The notes below the pieces were generated by a model. The model did no database searches. It was not told the origin of the DNA and saw only the letters and a program-made list of their open reading frames with translations. The translations under genes and the position numbers were made by a program. From Pararhodobacter sp. SW119 (GTDB taxonomy: Bacteria > Pseudomonadota > Alphaproteobacteria > Rhodobacterales > Rhodobacteraceae), in contig NZ_JADDJF010000007.1 of the NCBI RefSeq assembly GCF_017811755.1, forward strand, positions 91,821 through 155,820: DNA of 64,000 nucleotides. Reading direction: 5' to 3'. Below, one piece after another: positions 35,583 to 45,451 of this stretch (positions within the stretch are counted from its first letter, which is position 1; each line of letters starts with the position of its first letter).

Positions 35583-37349
35583 ATGGGCGAGACCGACAAC
35601 CCGAAGCGTCACCGGTCGCAGGCGCACCGGCTGAAGCGCCTGCACAGCGCCCCCGACCATAAACCGCGCGGGGTCGATGCCGACGCCGTGGTCGATTGCG
35701 GCTGGGGGCGGTTGATCTTCGGCCATACGTTCGACAGCGCCGAGAAGCTGGCCGAGGTGCTGCGTGCCGAAGGCCCGGACCGGCGCGATATCGCCTTTTA
35801 CGTGCGCGACCCGCATGTGCTGCTGGCGATGGGTCCGCAGGAGTTGTTTCTGGACCCGTCGCACACCTATCGGCTGGACCTGTCGACCTATCGGGTGGCG
35901 TCGCGGCGGCGGCAGGGGTTCCATATCCGGCGGCTGACGACGCGCGGCGATGCCGAGGCCGTCAACGCGATCTACGCCCAGCGGGGCATGGTGCGGGTGC
36001 CGCCCGAGTTCTTCTGGTCGCGGCGGGACGACCGGACGCTGACGGTCCTCGTGGCCGAGGACGACGAGACCGGCGAGATCCAGGGATCGGTCATGGGGAT
36101 CGATCACACGCGCGCCTTCGGCGATACCGAAGGGGGCACATCGCTCTGGTGTCTGGCGGTATCGGCGCAGGCGCCCCATGCGGGTCTTGGCGAATCGCTG
36201 GTGCGCAAGCTGGCCGAGCATTTCAAGACCCGCGGGGCGTCCTTCATGGACCTGTCGGTGCTGCACGACAACGAACAGGCCATCGCGCTTTACGAAAAGC
36301 TGGGGTTCCGCCGGGTGCAGGTCTTCGCCGTCAAGCGGCGCAACGTCATCAACGAAAGGCTCTATGCCGGCAGTGCCCCGGACGAGGGGCTGAATCCCTA
36401 CGCGCAGATCGTCGTGGACGAGGCGCGGCGGCGCGGCATCCATGTCGAGGTGATCGACGCCGAGGGCGGCTTCTTCCGGCTGACGCATGGCGGCCGGTCC
36501 ATCCGCTGCCGCGAGGCGCTTTGCGAACTGACCTCGGCCGTCGCAATGTCGATCTGCGATGACAAGCGCGCGACCCGGCGCATTGTCGAAGGCGCCGGGG
36601 TGCGTGTGCCCGAGCAGTTGGCGGTGGACGACGCCGAGCAGCGCGCGGAGTTCCTGAAGCGGCACAAGTCGGTGGTGGTGAAGCCGGCGCGGGGCGAGCA
36701 GGGGCGCGGCGTCGCCGTGGACCTGACCACGACCGAGGAGATCGAGGCCGCGGTCGAGGTGGCGCGGCAGCACTGCCACGATGTGATCGTCGAGGAATGC
36801 TACCAGGGCGATGATCTGCGGCTGATCGTCATCGACTATCGCGTCGTCGCGGCCGCCATTCGCCGGCCCGCCCGCATCGTCGGCGACGGGCGCGCCACCG
36901 TGCGCGAGTTGATCGAGGTGCAAAGCCGCAGGCGCGAGGCCGCGACCCAGGGTGAAAGCTCGATCCCCCTCGATGCCGAGACCGAACGGTGCTTGGCCGG
37001 CGCAGGCTACGGGTTGGACGACGTGCCCGACCAGGGCGTCGAAATCAACGTGCGCAAGACCGCGAACCTGCACACCGGCGGCACGATCCATGACGTCACC
37101 GACGAGACGCATCCGAAACTGATCCAGGCGGCAATCGCCGTCGCCCGCGCCATCGAGATCCCGGTCACCGGGATCGATCTGATGGTCAAGTCCGCGCGCG
37201 AGCCCGACTACATCTTCATCGAGGCGAACGAACGCCCGGGGCTTGCCAACCATGAACCCCAGCCCACCGCCGAGCGGTATGTCGACCTGATGTTCCCGCT
37301 GTCGATCCCGCAAGCGGTGCGCGAAGCACAACGGAGACGCCGCGAATGA
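35583..37349 (+). CDS. ngg: N-acetylglutaminylglutamine synthetase (GNAT + ATP-grasp fusion)
   Basis: A 588-residue bifunctional protein. The GNAT acetyltransferase half spans roughly residues 100-250 (LWCLAVSAQAPHAGLGESLV with the acetyl-CoA loop, then LHDNEQAIALYEKLGFRRV). The ATP-grasp ligase half (about 290-588) has VVVKPARGEQGRGVAVDL and ITGIDLMV-like and EANERPGLANH segments. Together they would acetylate glutamine and ligate a second glutamine. GGAGGG precedes ATG 35583, 53 bases after asnO; the stop overlaps the next start. Confidence 0.9.
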   Translation: MGETDNPKRHRSQAHRLKRLHSAPDHKPRGVDADAVVDCGWGRLIFGHTFDSAEKLAEVLRAEGPDRRDIAFYVRDPHVLLAMGPQELFLDPSHTYRLDLSTYRVASRRRQGFHIRRLTTRGDAEAVNAIYAQRGMVRVPPEFFWSRRDDRTLTVLVAEDDETGEIQGSVMGIDHTRAFGDTEGGTSLWCLAVSAQAPHAGLGESLVRKLAEHFKTRGASFMDLSVLHDNEQAIALYEKLGFRRVQVFAVKRRNVINERLYAGSAPDEGLNPYAQIVVDEARRRGIHVEVIDAEGGFFRLTHGGRSIRCREALCELTSAVAMSICDDKRATRRIVEGAGVRVPEQLAVDDAEQRAEFLKRHKSVVVKPARGEQGRGVAVDLTTTEEIEAAVEVARQHCHDVIVEECYQGDDLRLIVIDYRVVAAAIRRPARIVGDGRATVRELIEVQSRRREAATQGESSIPLDAETERCLAGAGYGLDDVPDQGVEINVRKTANLHTGGTIHDVTDETHPKLIQAAIAVARAIEIPVTGIDLMVKSAREPDYIFIEANERPGLANHEPQPTAERYVDLMFPLSIPQAVREAQRRRRE

Positions 37350-38527
37350 ACGACACGACCCCCGATGCCGATCTTGGACGGCTCGACATCGACGTGGATT
37401 TCCTGCGCGCCTGCCTGGCGCGCCTGCTCGATATTCCCAGCCCGACGGGCTACACCGATACCATCGTGCGGCATCTGTGCGGCGAACTGGACGCGTTGGG
37501 GGTGGAGTACGACCTGACCCGGCGCGGCGCGATACGCGCGCGCCTGCCCGGGCACGAACACGGCGGCGCCCGCGCCATCGTCAGCCACCTGGACACGCTG
37601 GGGGCGCAGGTGCGCGCGCTCAAGCCCAACGGCCGCGTCACGCTGGCGCCGGTCGGCACCTGGTCGGCGCGCTTCGCCGAGGGGGCGCGGGTGACGCTCT
37701 TCACCGACAAGGGCGCGTACCGGGGCACGATCCTGCCGCTCAAGGCCTCGGGCCACACCTACAACGACGAGATCGACACCCAGCCCGTCGGCTGGGATCA
37801 TGTCGAACTCAGGATCGATGCGCGCGCCTTCAGGATCGACGATCTGCACCGCCTGGGGATCGAGGTCGGCGACATGGTCGCGGTGGACCCGCAGCCGGAA
37901 TTCCTGGATTCGGGCTTCATCGTCTCGCGGCACCTGGACAACAAGGCCGGCGTGGCGGTGATGATGGCGGCCCTGAAGTCGCTTTCGGAAAGGGGCCAGC
38001 GACTGCCGGTCGATGTCTTTTTCCTGTTCACCATCGCCGAGGAGGTGGGCCACGGCGCCGCCTCGATCCTGCTGCCCGACATCGCTTCGCTCGTCGCGGT
38101 CGACAACGGCACCACCGCGCCGGGGCAGAACTCGTCCGAATTCGGCGTGACGCTGGCGATGGGCGATCAGACCGGACCTTTCGATTTTCACCTGACGCGC
38201 AAGCTGGCTGCACTCTGCCGGAAGCATGACATCCGCATGCAGAAGGATCTGTTCCGCCACTACCGGTCCGACAGCGCCTCGGCGATCGAGGCGGGGGCGG
38301 ATGTGCGCACCGGTCTTGTCACCTTCGGGGTCGACGCAAGCCACGGGTACGAGCGGATCCACATGCACGCCCTGCGCTCGCTGGCCGAGCTGCTGACCGC
38401 CTACAGCCTGAGCGAGGTCGAGATCACGCGCGACCGTCTGACCGTCAGCGGCCTGTCGGGCTTCACGCGCCAGCCCAGCAAGCCCGCGCCAGTCGGCGAT
38501 CTGAAGGATCCCCCTCCGGTCGACTGA
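37346..38527 (+). CDS. M42-family peptidase of the NAGGN system
   Basis: A 393-residue metallopeptidase. AIVSHLDTLGAQV supplies His and Asp metal ligands, SRHLDNKAGVAV the bridging Asp, IAEEVGHGAAS the catalytic Glu, and VAVDNGTTAPG a further Asp. It is the third member of the NAGGN trio and is presumed to degrade or trim the dipeptide osmolyte when osmotic stress ends. The ATG overlaps the ngg stop, so all three genes form one operon. The gene-free 224 bases downstream belong to the start region of ugd. Confidence 0.9.
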   Translation: MNDTTPDADLGRLDIDVDFLRACLARLLDIPSPTGYTDTIVRHLCGELDALGVEYDLTRRGAIRARLPGHEHGGARAIVSHLDTLGAQVRALKPNGRVTLAPVGTWSARFAEGARVTLFTDKGAYRGTILPLKASGHTYNDEIDTQPVGWDHVELRIDARAFRIDDLHRLGIEVGDMVAVDPQPEFLDSGFIVSRHLDNKAGVAVMMAALKSLSERGQRLPVDVFFLFTIAEEVGHGAASILLPDIASLVAVDNGTTAPGQNSSEFGVTLAMGDQTGPFDFHLTRKLAALCRKHDIRMQKDLFRHYRSDSASAIEAGADVRTGLVTFGVDASHGYERIHMHALRSLAELLTAYSLSEVEITRDRLTVSGLSGFTRQPSKPAPVGDLKDPPPVD

Positions 38528-38751
38528 GCCGTGCCGGCCAATCAGCGTTCCACCGCAATTTCGCCGGCTTGTCCGCAGCACGGCCGCAAGCGGCTTGAAT
38601 CCGCCCGCCCGCTTCGGCATGAACATCGCGCACGCTGCGCCGTTTGCCGCGCATCCGCCCGCTGCGGGCGGAAATGCGCCTGAAAATGGCCTGATTCATT
38701 CAGTCAGTCTGCGCCGCAGAGCGGCGGACATTACGAACGGAAGACCATTCG

Positions 38752-40056
38752 ATGAAGATTGCGATGATCGGCACGGGCTATGTGGGCCTTGTTTCCGGAG
38801 TTTGTTTTTCCGATTTCGGCCATCAGGTCGTCTGCGTCGACAAGGCGCCGGAGAAGATCGCCCGCCTGGAACGCGGCGAGGTGCCGATCTACGAGCCCGG
38901 CCTCGAGGACGTCATGGCGCGCAACGTCGCCGCCGGGCGGCTGAGCTTCACCACCGACCTGGCCGCCGCGGTCGATGGCGCGGCGGCGGTCTTCATCGCC
39001 GTGGGCACGCCCACCCGGCGCGGCGACGGCCATGCCGACCTGACCTATGTGATGGCCGCCGCCGAGGAGATCGCCAGGGCACTCACCGGCTATGCCGTGG
39101 TCGTTACCAAGTCCACCGTTCCGGTCGGCACCAACCGCAAGGTGGCCGAGGTGATCCGCGCCACCCGGCCGGAGGCCGAGTTCGACGTCGCCTCGAACCC
39201 CGAGTTCCTGCGCGAGGGGGCCGCCATCGACGACTTCATGCGCCCCGACCGGGTCGTCGTCGGCATCGAGAACGGCAACGCGCGCGAGGTGATGGGCGAG
39301 ATCTACCGCCCGCTTTTTCTGCGCGACTTCCCGATCGTCTTCACCACGCTGGAAAGCGCGGAGATGATCAAGTATGCGGCCAACGCGTTCCTCGCGACCA
39401 AGATCAGCTTCATCAACGAGATCGCGGCGCTTTGCGAACGCACGGGCGCCGATGTGAAGGCGGTGGCGCGCGGCATGGGGCTGGACGGGCGGATCGGCAA
39501 CAAGTTCCTGCACGCCGGTCCCGGTTATGGCGGGTCGTGCTTTCCCAAGGACACCTCGGCCTTGGCGCGGATCGGGCAGGAGCACGGGTTGCCCATGCGC
39601 ATCGTCGAAACCGTGATCTCGGTCAACGACCAGATCAAGCAGCGGATGATCGAGAAGCTGATGGACCTCTGCGACGGGTCGGTCAACGGCAAGGTGATCG
39701 CGGTCCTCGGCGTCACGTTCAAACCGAATACCGACGACATGCGCGATGCGCCCAGCCTGACGATCGTGCCGGCGCTGGTCGGCCGCGGCGCGAAGGTCCG
39801 CATCGTCGATCCGCAAGGCCGGCGCGAGGGCGAGGCGCTGCTGCCCGGCGCCACTTGGTGCGACGACCCCTACGTCGCGGCCGCCGAGGCCGACGCGCTG
39901 GTCATCCTGACCGAGTGGAACGAGTTTCGCGCGCTGGACCTGAAGCGGCTTGCGGCGGGGATGAAGACGCCCCGCATGGCCGATCTGCGCAACATCTACG
40001 AGCCTGGCGATGCGCTGGACGCGGGCTTCGTGACCTACGAGTCGGTCGGCCGATGA
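38752..40056 (+). CDS. ugd: UDP-glucose 6-dehydrogenase
   Basis: A 434-residue enzyme oxidising UDP-glucose to UDP-glucuronate with two NAD. The Rossmann start MKIAMIGTGYVGLVSGVCFS, the FVAVGTP-type segment FIAVGTPTRRGD, STVPVGTNRK, and the catalytic GYGGSCFPKDTSAL with Cys263 are all present. It opens a six-gene nucleotide-sugar operon in which most genes overlap by four bases. The 225-base upstream gap holds no gene. Confidence 0.97.
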   Translation: MKIAMIGTGYVGLVSGVCFSDFGHQVVCVDKAPEKIARLERGEVPIYEPGLEDVMARNVAAGRLSFTTDLAAAVDGAAAVFIAVGTPTRRGDGHADLTYVMAAAEEIARALTGYAVVVTKSTVPVGTNRKVAEVIRATRPEAEFDVASNPEFLREGAAIDDFMRPDRVVVGIENGNAREVMGEIYRPLFLRDFPIVFTTLESAEMIKYAANAFLATKISFINEIAALCERTGADVKAVARGMGLDGRIGNKFLHAGPGYGGSCFPKDTSALARIGQEHGLPMRIVETVISVNDQIKQRMIEKLMDLCDGSVNGKVIAVLGVTFKPNTDDMRDAPSLTIVPALVGRGAKVRIVDPQGRREGEALLPGATWCDDPYVAAAEADALVILTEWNEFRALDLKRLAAGMKTPRMADLRNIYEPGDALDAGFVTYESVGR

Positions 40057-41072
40057 GGCGCGCCTTCATCACCGGCACCGCCGGGTTCATCGGGTTTCAC
40101 CTGGCCGAACTCCTGCTGCAGGAGGGTTGGGCTGTCCACGGCTTCGACGGGATGACCGACTACTACGATGTCACCCTGAAGCGGAAACGCCACGCCCGCC
40201 TGCGCCAGCACGACCGGTTCACCGCGACCGAGGCGATGCTCGAGGACGACGCGGCGCTGCGCCAGGCGATGCGTGATTTCGCGCCCGACGTGGTCGTCCA
40301 CCTCGCCGCGCAAGCGGGAGTGCGCTACAGCCTGGAGAACCCGCGCGCCTATATCGACGCGAATGTCGTGGGCACCTTCAACGTGATGGACGCGGCGCTG
40401 GCGCAGAAGGTCGATCACCTGCTCATCGCCTCGACCAGTTCGGTCTACGGCGCCAATACCGAGATGCCGTTTCATGAAGGGCACAAGGCCGATACGCCGC
40501 TGACCATCTACGCCGCCACCAAGAAGGCGACCGAGGCGATGGGGCACGCCTACGCGCATCTGCACACCCTGCCGGTGACGATGTTTCGCTTCTTCACCGT
40601 CTATGGCCCCTGGGGGCGGCCCGACATGGCCTATTTCAGCTTCGCCCGCGCGATACTCGACGGCCGGCCCATCGACGTCTACAACCATGGCGAGATGTGG
40701 CGCGACTTCACCTATATCGACGATCTGGTGCGCGGCATCCGGGGATTGATCGACGCGGTTCCGCCCGTGGCGGCGGCGCGCGGGACGCCGGTGCCGGGCG
40801 ATAGCCTCAGCCCCGCCGCGCCCTTCCGTATCGTGAACATCGGCAATTCCGACAGCGTGAAACTGACCGATTTCATCGACGCGCTGGAGGACGCGCTGGG
40901 TCAGAAGGCGCAGCGAAACCTGATGCCGATGCAGCTGGGCGACGTCCCCGCCACCTGGGCCGACGCGGGGCTCCTGCGCGCGTTGACCGGCTACGCGCCA
41001 CAGACCTCGGTCGCCGAGGGCGTGCGTCGCTTCGTCGACTGGTATCTCGAGTATCGAAAGGGCGCGCTGTGA
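40053..41072 (+). CDS. NAD-dependent epimerase, probably UDP-glucuronate 4-epimerase
   Basis: A 339-residue extended SDR. It has TGTAGFIGFHLAELL (NAD-binding), GFDGMTDYYDVTLKRKRHAR (typical of UDP-GlcA 4-epimerases), LAAQAGVRYSLENP, Ser in STSSVYG and the YxxxK pair in YAATKKATE. Following ugd, it would convert UDP-glucuronate to UDP-galacturonate for capsule or lipopolysaccharide. The ATG overlaps the ugd stop. UDP-glucose 4-epimerase is the main alternative, judged less likely because of the neighbour and the GMTDYYD motif. Confidence 0.85.
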   Translation: MRRAFITGTAGFIGFHLAELLLQEGWAVHGFDGMTDYYDVTLKRKRHARLRQHDRFTATEAMLEDDAALRQAMRDFAPDVVVHLAAQAGVRYSLENPRAYIDANVVGTFNVMDAALAQKVDHLLIASTSSVYGANTEMPFHEGHKADTPLTIYAATKKATEAMGHAYAHLHTLPVTMFRFFTVYGPWGRPDMAYFSFARAILDGRPIDVYNHGEMWRDFTYIDDLVRGIRGLIDAVPPVAAARGTPVPGDSLSPAAPFRIVNIGNSDSVKLTDFIDALEDALGQKAQRNLMPMQLGDVPATWADAGLLRALTGYAPQTSVAEGVRRFVDWYLEYRKGAL

Positions 41073-41632
41073 AGATCGAGCAGACACCGCTTCCGGGCGT
41101 CCTGATCCTGACGCCGCGCCGGATCGGGGACGCGCGCGGCTTCTTCAGCGAAAGCTGGAACCGCCGCACGCTGGAAGAGGCCGGGCTGCACCTGCCCGAG
41201 TTCGTTCAGGAGAACCATTCGCTTTCACGGCAGGCGGGGACGCTGCGCGGGCTGCACTTCCAGTCGCCGCCGCATGCGCAGGGCAAGCTGGTGCGCTGCG
41301 GGCGCGGGCGGCTCTTCGACGTCGCGGTCGATGCGCGGCGCGGCTCGCCCAGCTACGGGCAGTGGTTCGGAACCGAACTCAGCTTCGAGAACGGCCGCCA
41401 ACTCTGGGTGCCCGCCGGGTTCCTGCACGGCTTCGTCACCCGCGAACCGGAGACCGAGATCGTCTACAAATGCACCGGCTACTACAACGCCGAGGCTGAT
41501 GGCGCGGTGCGCTGGGATTCGGTCGGCATCGACTGGGGCCTGTCCGGCGATCCGCTCCTGTCCAAGAAGGACGCGGCCGCGGTGCCCTTCGACGCTTTCG
41601 ACTCGCCGTTCGACTTCAAGGAAAGCGCATGA
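41069..41632 (+). CDS. rfbC: dTDP-4-dehydrorhamnose 3,5-epimerase
   Basis: A 187-residue cupin-fold enzyme. [38 protein letters not shown] (catalytic His), [13 protein letters not shown] and [21 protein letters not shown] (His and Tyr regions) match RfbC throughout. It starts at a GTG overlapping the previous stop. It is the third enzyme in dTDP-L-rhamnose synthesis, although first of the four rfb genes here. Confidence 0.96.
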   Translation: MKIEQTPLPGVLILTPRRIGDARGFFSESWNRRTLEEAGLHLPEFVQENHSLSRQAGTLRGLHFQSPPHAQGKLVRCGRGRLFDVAVDARRGSPSYGQWFGTELSFENGRQLWVPAGFLHGFVTREPETEIVYKCTGYYNAEADGAVRWDSVGIDWGLSGDPLLSKKDAAAVPFDAFDSPFDFKESA

Positions 41633-42669
41633 AGATCCTGGTCACGGGGGGCGCGGGCTTCATTGGCTCGGCGGTGGTGCGGCTGGCAGTGGCGCGCGGC
41701 CACCATGTCGTCAACATCGACGCGCTGACCTATGCTGCCTGCCTCGACAACGTCGCCAGCGTGGCCGCGTCGCCCCTTTACGCGTTCGAGCATGCCGATA
41801 TCCGCGACCGTGCGGCGCTGGATCGCATATTCGCCGCGCACAGGCCCGATGCGGTCATGCACCTGGCCGCGGAATCGCATGTCGACCGGTCGATCGACGG
41901 GCCGGCCGATTTCATCGAAACCAACATCGCCGGCACCTTTAATCTGCTGGAGGCCGCGCGCGCCCATTGGCAGGCCGCGGGCAGGCCCGATGATTTTCGC
42001 TTTCATCACATCTCGACTGACGAGGTGTTCGGCAGCCTCGGCGAGGACGGCCAGTTCACCGAGGAAACCCCCTACGACCCGCGCTCGCCGTATTCGGCCT
42101 CCAAGGCCGCATCCGATCATCTGGTGCGGGCCTGGCACCACACCTATGGCCTGCCCGTGGTGCTGTCGAATTGCTCCAACAACTACGGCCCCTACCACTT
42201 CCCCGAAAAGCTGATCCCCGTGGTGATCCTGAACGCGCTGCACGGGCGGCCGATCCCGGTTTACGGACAGGGGCAGAACGTGCGCGACTGGCTGTATGTC
42301 GAGGATCACGCCGACGCCCTGCTGACCGTGCTGGCACGCGGAGAGCCCGGACGCAGCTACAACATCGGCGGCGAGAACGAGGCCACGAACATCGATCTGG
42401 TGCAGCGGATCTGCGCGCTTCTCGATACCCGCAAGCCCGCGGGCGCGCCGCACAACCGGCTGATCAGATTTGTCGAGGACCGGCCGGGCCACGACCTGCG
42501 CTATGCCATCGACGCCGCGCGCATCCGCGCCGAACTGGGTTGGCGACCGTCCGTCACGCTGGACGAGGGGTTGGCGCGCACCGTCGACTGGTATCTGGCG
42601 AACGCCGACTGGTGGCGCCCGCTGATGGCGCGCCAGGGGGTGGGGCAACGGCTGGGGACACGGGCATGA
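41629..42669 (+). CDS. rfbB: dTDP-glucose 4,6-dehydratase
   Basis: A 346-residue extended SDR with [34 protein letters not shown], the catalytic STDEVFG region (Asp-Glu), [12 protein letters not shown] with Tyr-x3-Lys, and [17 protein letters not shown]. It removes water from dTDP-glucose to form the 4-keto-6-deoxy intermediate of rhamnose. The ATG overlaps the rfbC stop by four bases. Confidence 0.97.
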   Translation: MKILVTGGAGFIGSAVVRLAVARGHHVVNIDALTYAACLDNVASVAASPLYAFEHADIRDRAALDRIFAAHRPDAVMHLAAESHVDRSIDGPADFIETNIAGTFNLLEAARAHWQAAGRPDDFRFHHISTDEVFGSLGEDGQFTEETPYDPRSPYSASKAASDHLVRAWHHTYGLPVVLSNCSNNYGPYHFPEKLIPVVILNALHGRPIPVYGQGQNVRDWLYVEDHADALLTVLARGEPGRSYNIGGENEATNIDLVQRICALLDTRKPAGAPHNRLIRFVEDRPGHDLRYAIDAARIRAELGWRPSVTLDEGLARTVDWYLANADWWRPLMARQGVGQRLGTRA

Positions 42670-42703
42670 CCGGCACCAGCGCAACTGAACGAGGGAGCCT
42701 GCC

Positions 42704-43570
42704 ATGCGCCTGCTGATCTTCGGGCAGACCGGCCAGGTCGCGCGCGAACTGGCACGCGCGCTGCCGTCCGGATGGCAGGCCGATTTCCTCGGCCGCGGCC
42801 GCGCGGACCTCTCGGACCCGATGGCCTGCGCTGCGGTCGTTTCCGTGACGGATGCGCACGCAGTGATCAACGCCGCCGCCTACACCGCCGTCGACCGCGC
42901 CGAGGAAGAAGAGGTTCTGGCCACCAACATCAACGGCGCCGCCCCGGCGGCGATGGCGCGCGAGGCCGCGATGCGCGGGCTACCCTTCGTGCAGATCTCG
43001 ACCGATTACGTCTTCGACGGCTCCGGCCGCCAGTCGCGCCACCCCGCCGACCCGACCGGCCCGCTGGGCGCCTACGGGCGCTCGAAACTGGCGGGCGAGG
43101 ACGGGGTGCGCACCGCGGCCGGGCCGCACGCGATCCTGCGCACCAGTTGGGTGTTTTCGGCGCATGGGTCGAATTTCGTGAAGACCATGCTGCGGCTGGG
43201 CGCCGAGCGCGCGGAATTGCGCGTTGTCGCGGACCAGGTCGGTGGCCCGACACCCGCCGCCGACATCGCGCGCGCATGCCTGACGGTCGCGGCGGCGCTG
43301 CGCACCGATCCGGCGCTGTCGGGCACCTATCACCTTGCCGGCGCGCCGCCGGTCAGCTGGGCGGATTTCGCCCGCGCGATCATGGCCGCGGCGGGCCTCT
43401 CCTGCCGGATCACCGATATTCCGACCCGCGACTATCCGACCCCGGCCCGGCGTCCGCTGAATTCGCGGCTGGACGGGACCACGCTGAAAACCGCCTTCGG
43501 GATCGACCCGCCCGACTGGCGCGCGGGCCTGACGGCGGTCGTGAAGGAATTGAAGGGAAGCAGGTCATGA
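42704..43570 (+). CDS. rfbD: dTDP-4-dehydrorhamnose reductase
   Basis: A 288-residue reductive SDR: LIFGQTGQVARELARAL at the N-terminus, INAAAYTAVDRAEEE, ISTDYVFDGSG, YGRSKLAGED (Tyr-x3-Lys), and RTSWVFSAHGSNFVKTML. It performs the NADPH-dependent last step to dTDP-L-rhamnose. It is the only gene of the operon with a real gap before it (34 bases), which contains GGGAG as ribosome binding site. Confidence 0.96.
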   Translation: MRLLIFGQTGQVARELARALPSGWQADFLGRGRADLSDPMACAAVVSVTDAHAVINAAAYTAVDRAEEEEVLATNINGAAPAAMAREAAMRGLPFVQISTDYVFDGSGRQSRHPADPTGPLGAYGRSKLAGEDGVRTAAGPHAILRTSWVFSAHGSNFVKTMLRLGAERAELRVVADQVGGPTPAADIARACLTVAAALRTDPALSGTYHLAGAPPVSWADFARAIMAAAGLSCRITDIPTRDYPTPARRPLNSRLDGTTLKTAFGIDPPDWRAGLTAVVKELKGSRS

Positions 43571-44445
43571 CCAGGCGGAAAGGCATCATCCTTGCCGGCG
43601 GAACGGGATCTCGCCTCTGGCCGATCACGCTGGGCGTCTCGAAGCAGCTTCTGCCGGTCTACGACAAGCCGATGGTCTACTACCCGCTGTCGGCGCTGAT
43701 GCTGGCCGGCATCCGCGAGATCGCGATCATCACCACGCCCGAGGATCAGGTCCAGTTCCAGCGCATCCTGGGCGATGGCAGCCAGTGGGGCCTTGCCTTC
43801 ACCTGGATCGTCCAGCCGAAGCCTGAAGGGCTGGCGCAGGCCTATCTGCTCGCGAACGACTTTCTGGCGGGCGCGCCCTCGGCAATGGTGCTGGGCGACA
43901 ACATCTTCTTCGGCCACGGCCTGCCGGAACTGATGGCCGCCGCCGACGCGCGGCCCGCCGGCGGCACGGTCTTCGGCTACCGCGTCGCCGACCCCGAGCG
44001 GTACGGCGTCGTCGCGTTCGACAAGTCCGGGCAGGTGCGATCCATCGTCGAGAAGCCCGAGAATCCGGCATCGAACTACGCGGTCACCGGCCTCTACTTC
44101 CTTGACGGGACAGCGCCGGATCGGGCACGCGACGTCCAGCCCTCGGCGCGGGGCGAACTCGAGATCGTCTCGGTCCTGGAAAGCTACCTGGCGGACGGGG
44201 CACTGACCGTCGAGCGCATGGGCCGCGGCTATGCCTGGCTCGACACCGGGACGCACGGCAGCCTCCTGGACGCCGGCAACTTCGTGCGCACCTTGCAGGA
44301 CCGGCAGGGCACGCAGGTCGGCTGCCCCGAGGAGATTGCCTATACCGCCGGCTGGATCGACGCCGCGCGGTTGCGCGCCCACGCGGCGACCTACGGCAAA
44401 AGCCGCTATGGCCGCTATCTGACCGACCTGCTGCGCGAGGTCTGA
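43567..44445 (+). CDS. rfbA: Glucose-1-phosphate thymidylyltransferase
   Basis: A 292-residue nucleotidyltransferase: GIILAGGTGSRLWPITLGVS, KQLLPVYDKPMVYYPLS, VLGDNIFFGHGL and VEKPENPASNYAVTGLYF. It makes dTDP-glucose, the entry to the rhamnose pathway. The ATG overlaps the rfbD stop. The gene ends 18 bases from the convergent yidD. No glycosyltransferase or polymer export gene is in the window, so the sugars are presumably used by enzymes encoded elsewhere. Confidence 0.97.
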   Translation: MTRRKGIILAGGTGSRLWPITLGVSKQLLPVYDKPMVYYPLSALMLAGIREIAIITTPEDQVQFQRILGDGSQWGLAFTWIVQPKPEGLAQAYLLANDFLAGAPSAMVLGDNIFFGHGLPELMAAADARPAGGTVFGYRVADPERYGVVAFDKSGQVRSIVEKPENPASNYAVTGLYFLDGTAPDRARDVQPSARGELEIVSVLESYLADGALTVERMGRGYAWLDTGTHGSLLDAGNFVRTLQDRQGTQVGCPEEIAYTAGWIDAARLRAHAATYGKSRYGRYLTDLLREV

Positions 44446-44463
44446 CGAAACGCGCGGCGCAGA

Positions 44464-44724
44464 TCACTCCCTGCGTTCAATACCGGCGTCGTGCAGGGGA
44501 TCGGCGCCCGGCACGGGGTCATAGCCGTGCCCACCCCAGGGATGGCAGCGGCAGAGACGATGAACGGTCAGGTAGCCCCCCTTCACGCCGCCATGCCGCT
44601 CCAGCGCCTCCAGCGCGTAGGCCGAGCAGGTGGGCTGGAACCGGCAGCCGTGGCCGACCCACGGGCTGAAGATCAGTCGGTAGCCGCGCACCGGCAGGGA
44701 CAGCAGATGGGCAAGCGGGGTCAT
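44464..44724 (-). CDS. yidD: Membrane protein insertion efficiency factor YidD
   Basis: An 86-residue protein with the family core [39 protein letters not shown] and [17 protein letters not shown], including the three conserved cysteines. YidD supports YidC-mediated insertion of membrane proteins. It overlaps rnpA by four bases as usual, but yidC, its habitual next neighbour, does not follow; the convergent rfbA gene ends here instead. Confidence 0.93.
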   Translation of the reverse strand: MTPLAHLLSLPVRGYRLIFSPWVGHGCRFQPTCSAYALEALERHGGVKGGYLTVHRLCRCHPWGGHGYDPVPGADPLHDAGIERRE

Positions 44725-45122
44725 GACCGGGGCGGACGGGGCGCGTGGATCGATGCCAGCGCACGCTCCAGATCACCCAGCAGCGCCGTGAAGTCGCGCG
44801 ACACCGTCGCCCCGGGCCGGGCGACAAGCACGTAATCCCAGCCGGGATGCCCCAGCCGCGGCAGTACCGCCCGCGCGATCGCCCTGAGCCGGCGCTTGGC
44901 ACGGTTGCGAGTCACGGCGTTTCCAGTCTTCTTGGACGCGGTGAAGCCGACACGGATGCCTGTGCCCGCCTCGTCCGGTTCGCGCCGGCGGGCCTGCAGC
45001 AGAAAGCCCGCCGTGGGCTGACGGCGGGCGCGGGCGGTGGCCAGAAACTCGGCGCGGCGCAACAGCGTCTGGGGCACGCTGGTCGCGACCGGCGCCGACC
45101 TCTCGTCCTGCGCCGGGGTCAT
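44721..45122 (-). CDS. rnpA: Ribonuclease P protein component
   Basis: A 133-residue basic protein that binds the RNase P RNA and helps cleave tRNA leaders. The signature R-N-R motif is present in [15 protein letters not shown], preceded by [14 protein letters not shown]- and C-terminal extensions are longer than in E. coli, as is common in alphaproteobacteria. It sits 19 bases downstream of rpmH and overlaps yidD. Confidence 0.95.
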   Translation of the reverse strand: MTPAQDERSAPVATSVPQTLLRRAEFLATARARRQPTAGFLLQARRREPDEAGTGIRVGFTASKKTGNAVTRNRAKRRLRAIARAVLPRLGHPGWDYVLVARPGATVSRDFTALLGDLERALASIHAPRPPRS

Positions 45123-45141
45123 CGCAAACCTGCCGGTCCGA

Positions 45142-45276
45142 TCAGGCCGACAGCTTCTTGCGGCCCTGGGCGCGGCGCGAGTTGATGATCTTGCGCCCGG
45201 CCTTGGTGGCCATGCGGGCGCGGAAACCGTGCCGCGACTTGCGGACCCGATTGCTGGGCTGGAAGGTGCGTTTCAT
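45142..45276 (-). CDS. rpmH: 50S ribosomal protein L34
   Basis: A 44-residue basic protein: [20 protein letters not shown], then [20 protein letters not shown] and LSA. It matches L34 from end to end and is the first gene of the conserved rpmH-rnpA-yidD unit, with a strong promoter-like sequence about 75 bases upstream. Confidence 0.97.
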   Translation of the reverse strand: MKRTFQPSNRVRKSRHGFRARMATKAGRKIINSRRAQGRKKLSA

Positions 45277-45356
45277 CGCCGTAGTCCTCGTTCTGTTCGG
45301 TCATAGCGGGCCGCCGCGCACGGCAACGGTCATCGACCGGAAATCCTGAGAGCCGG

Positions 45357-45385
45357 CTGATATCCAAGGTTTCCGGTCAAGTCAA
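45357..45385 (-). promoter_or_regulatory. Predicted promoter of rpmH-rnpA-yidD
   Basis: On the minus strand: TTGACT (45385-45380), 17 bases, TATCAG (45362-45357). The predicted start near 45350 gives a leader of about 75 bases. Confidence 0.6.
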
Positions 45386-45451
45386 CGCGCAAGCCGGCCG
45401 GTGCGGAACATTTCAGCCTGGAACATTGGCGTGACTGTCGTGGCTTTTTTC

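Noticed and set aside
38528..38751. Possible gene between the M42 peptidase and ugd
   Set aside because: A frame runs through, but it merges into the out-of-frame shadow of ugd and has no start signal; it is treated as the ugd leader region.
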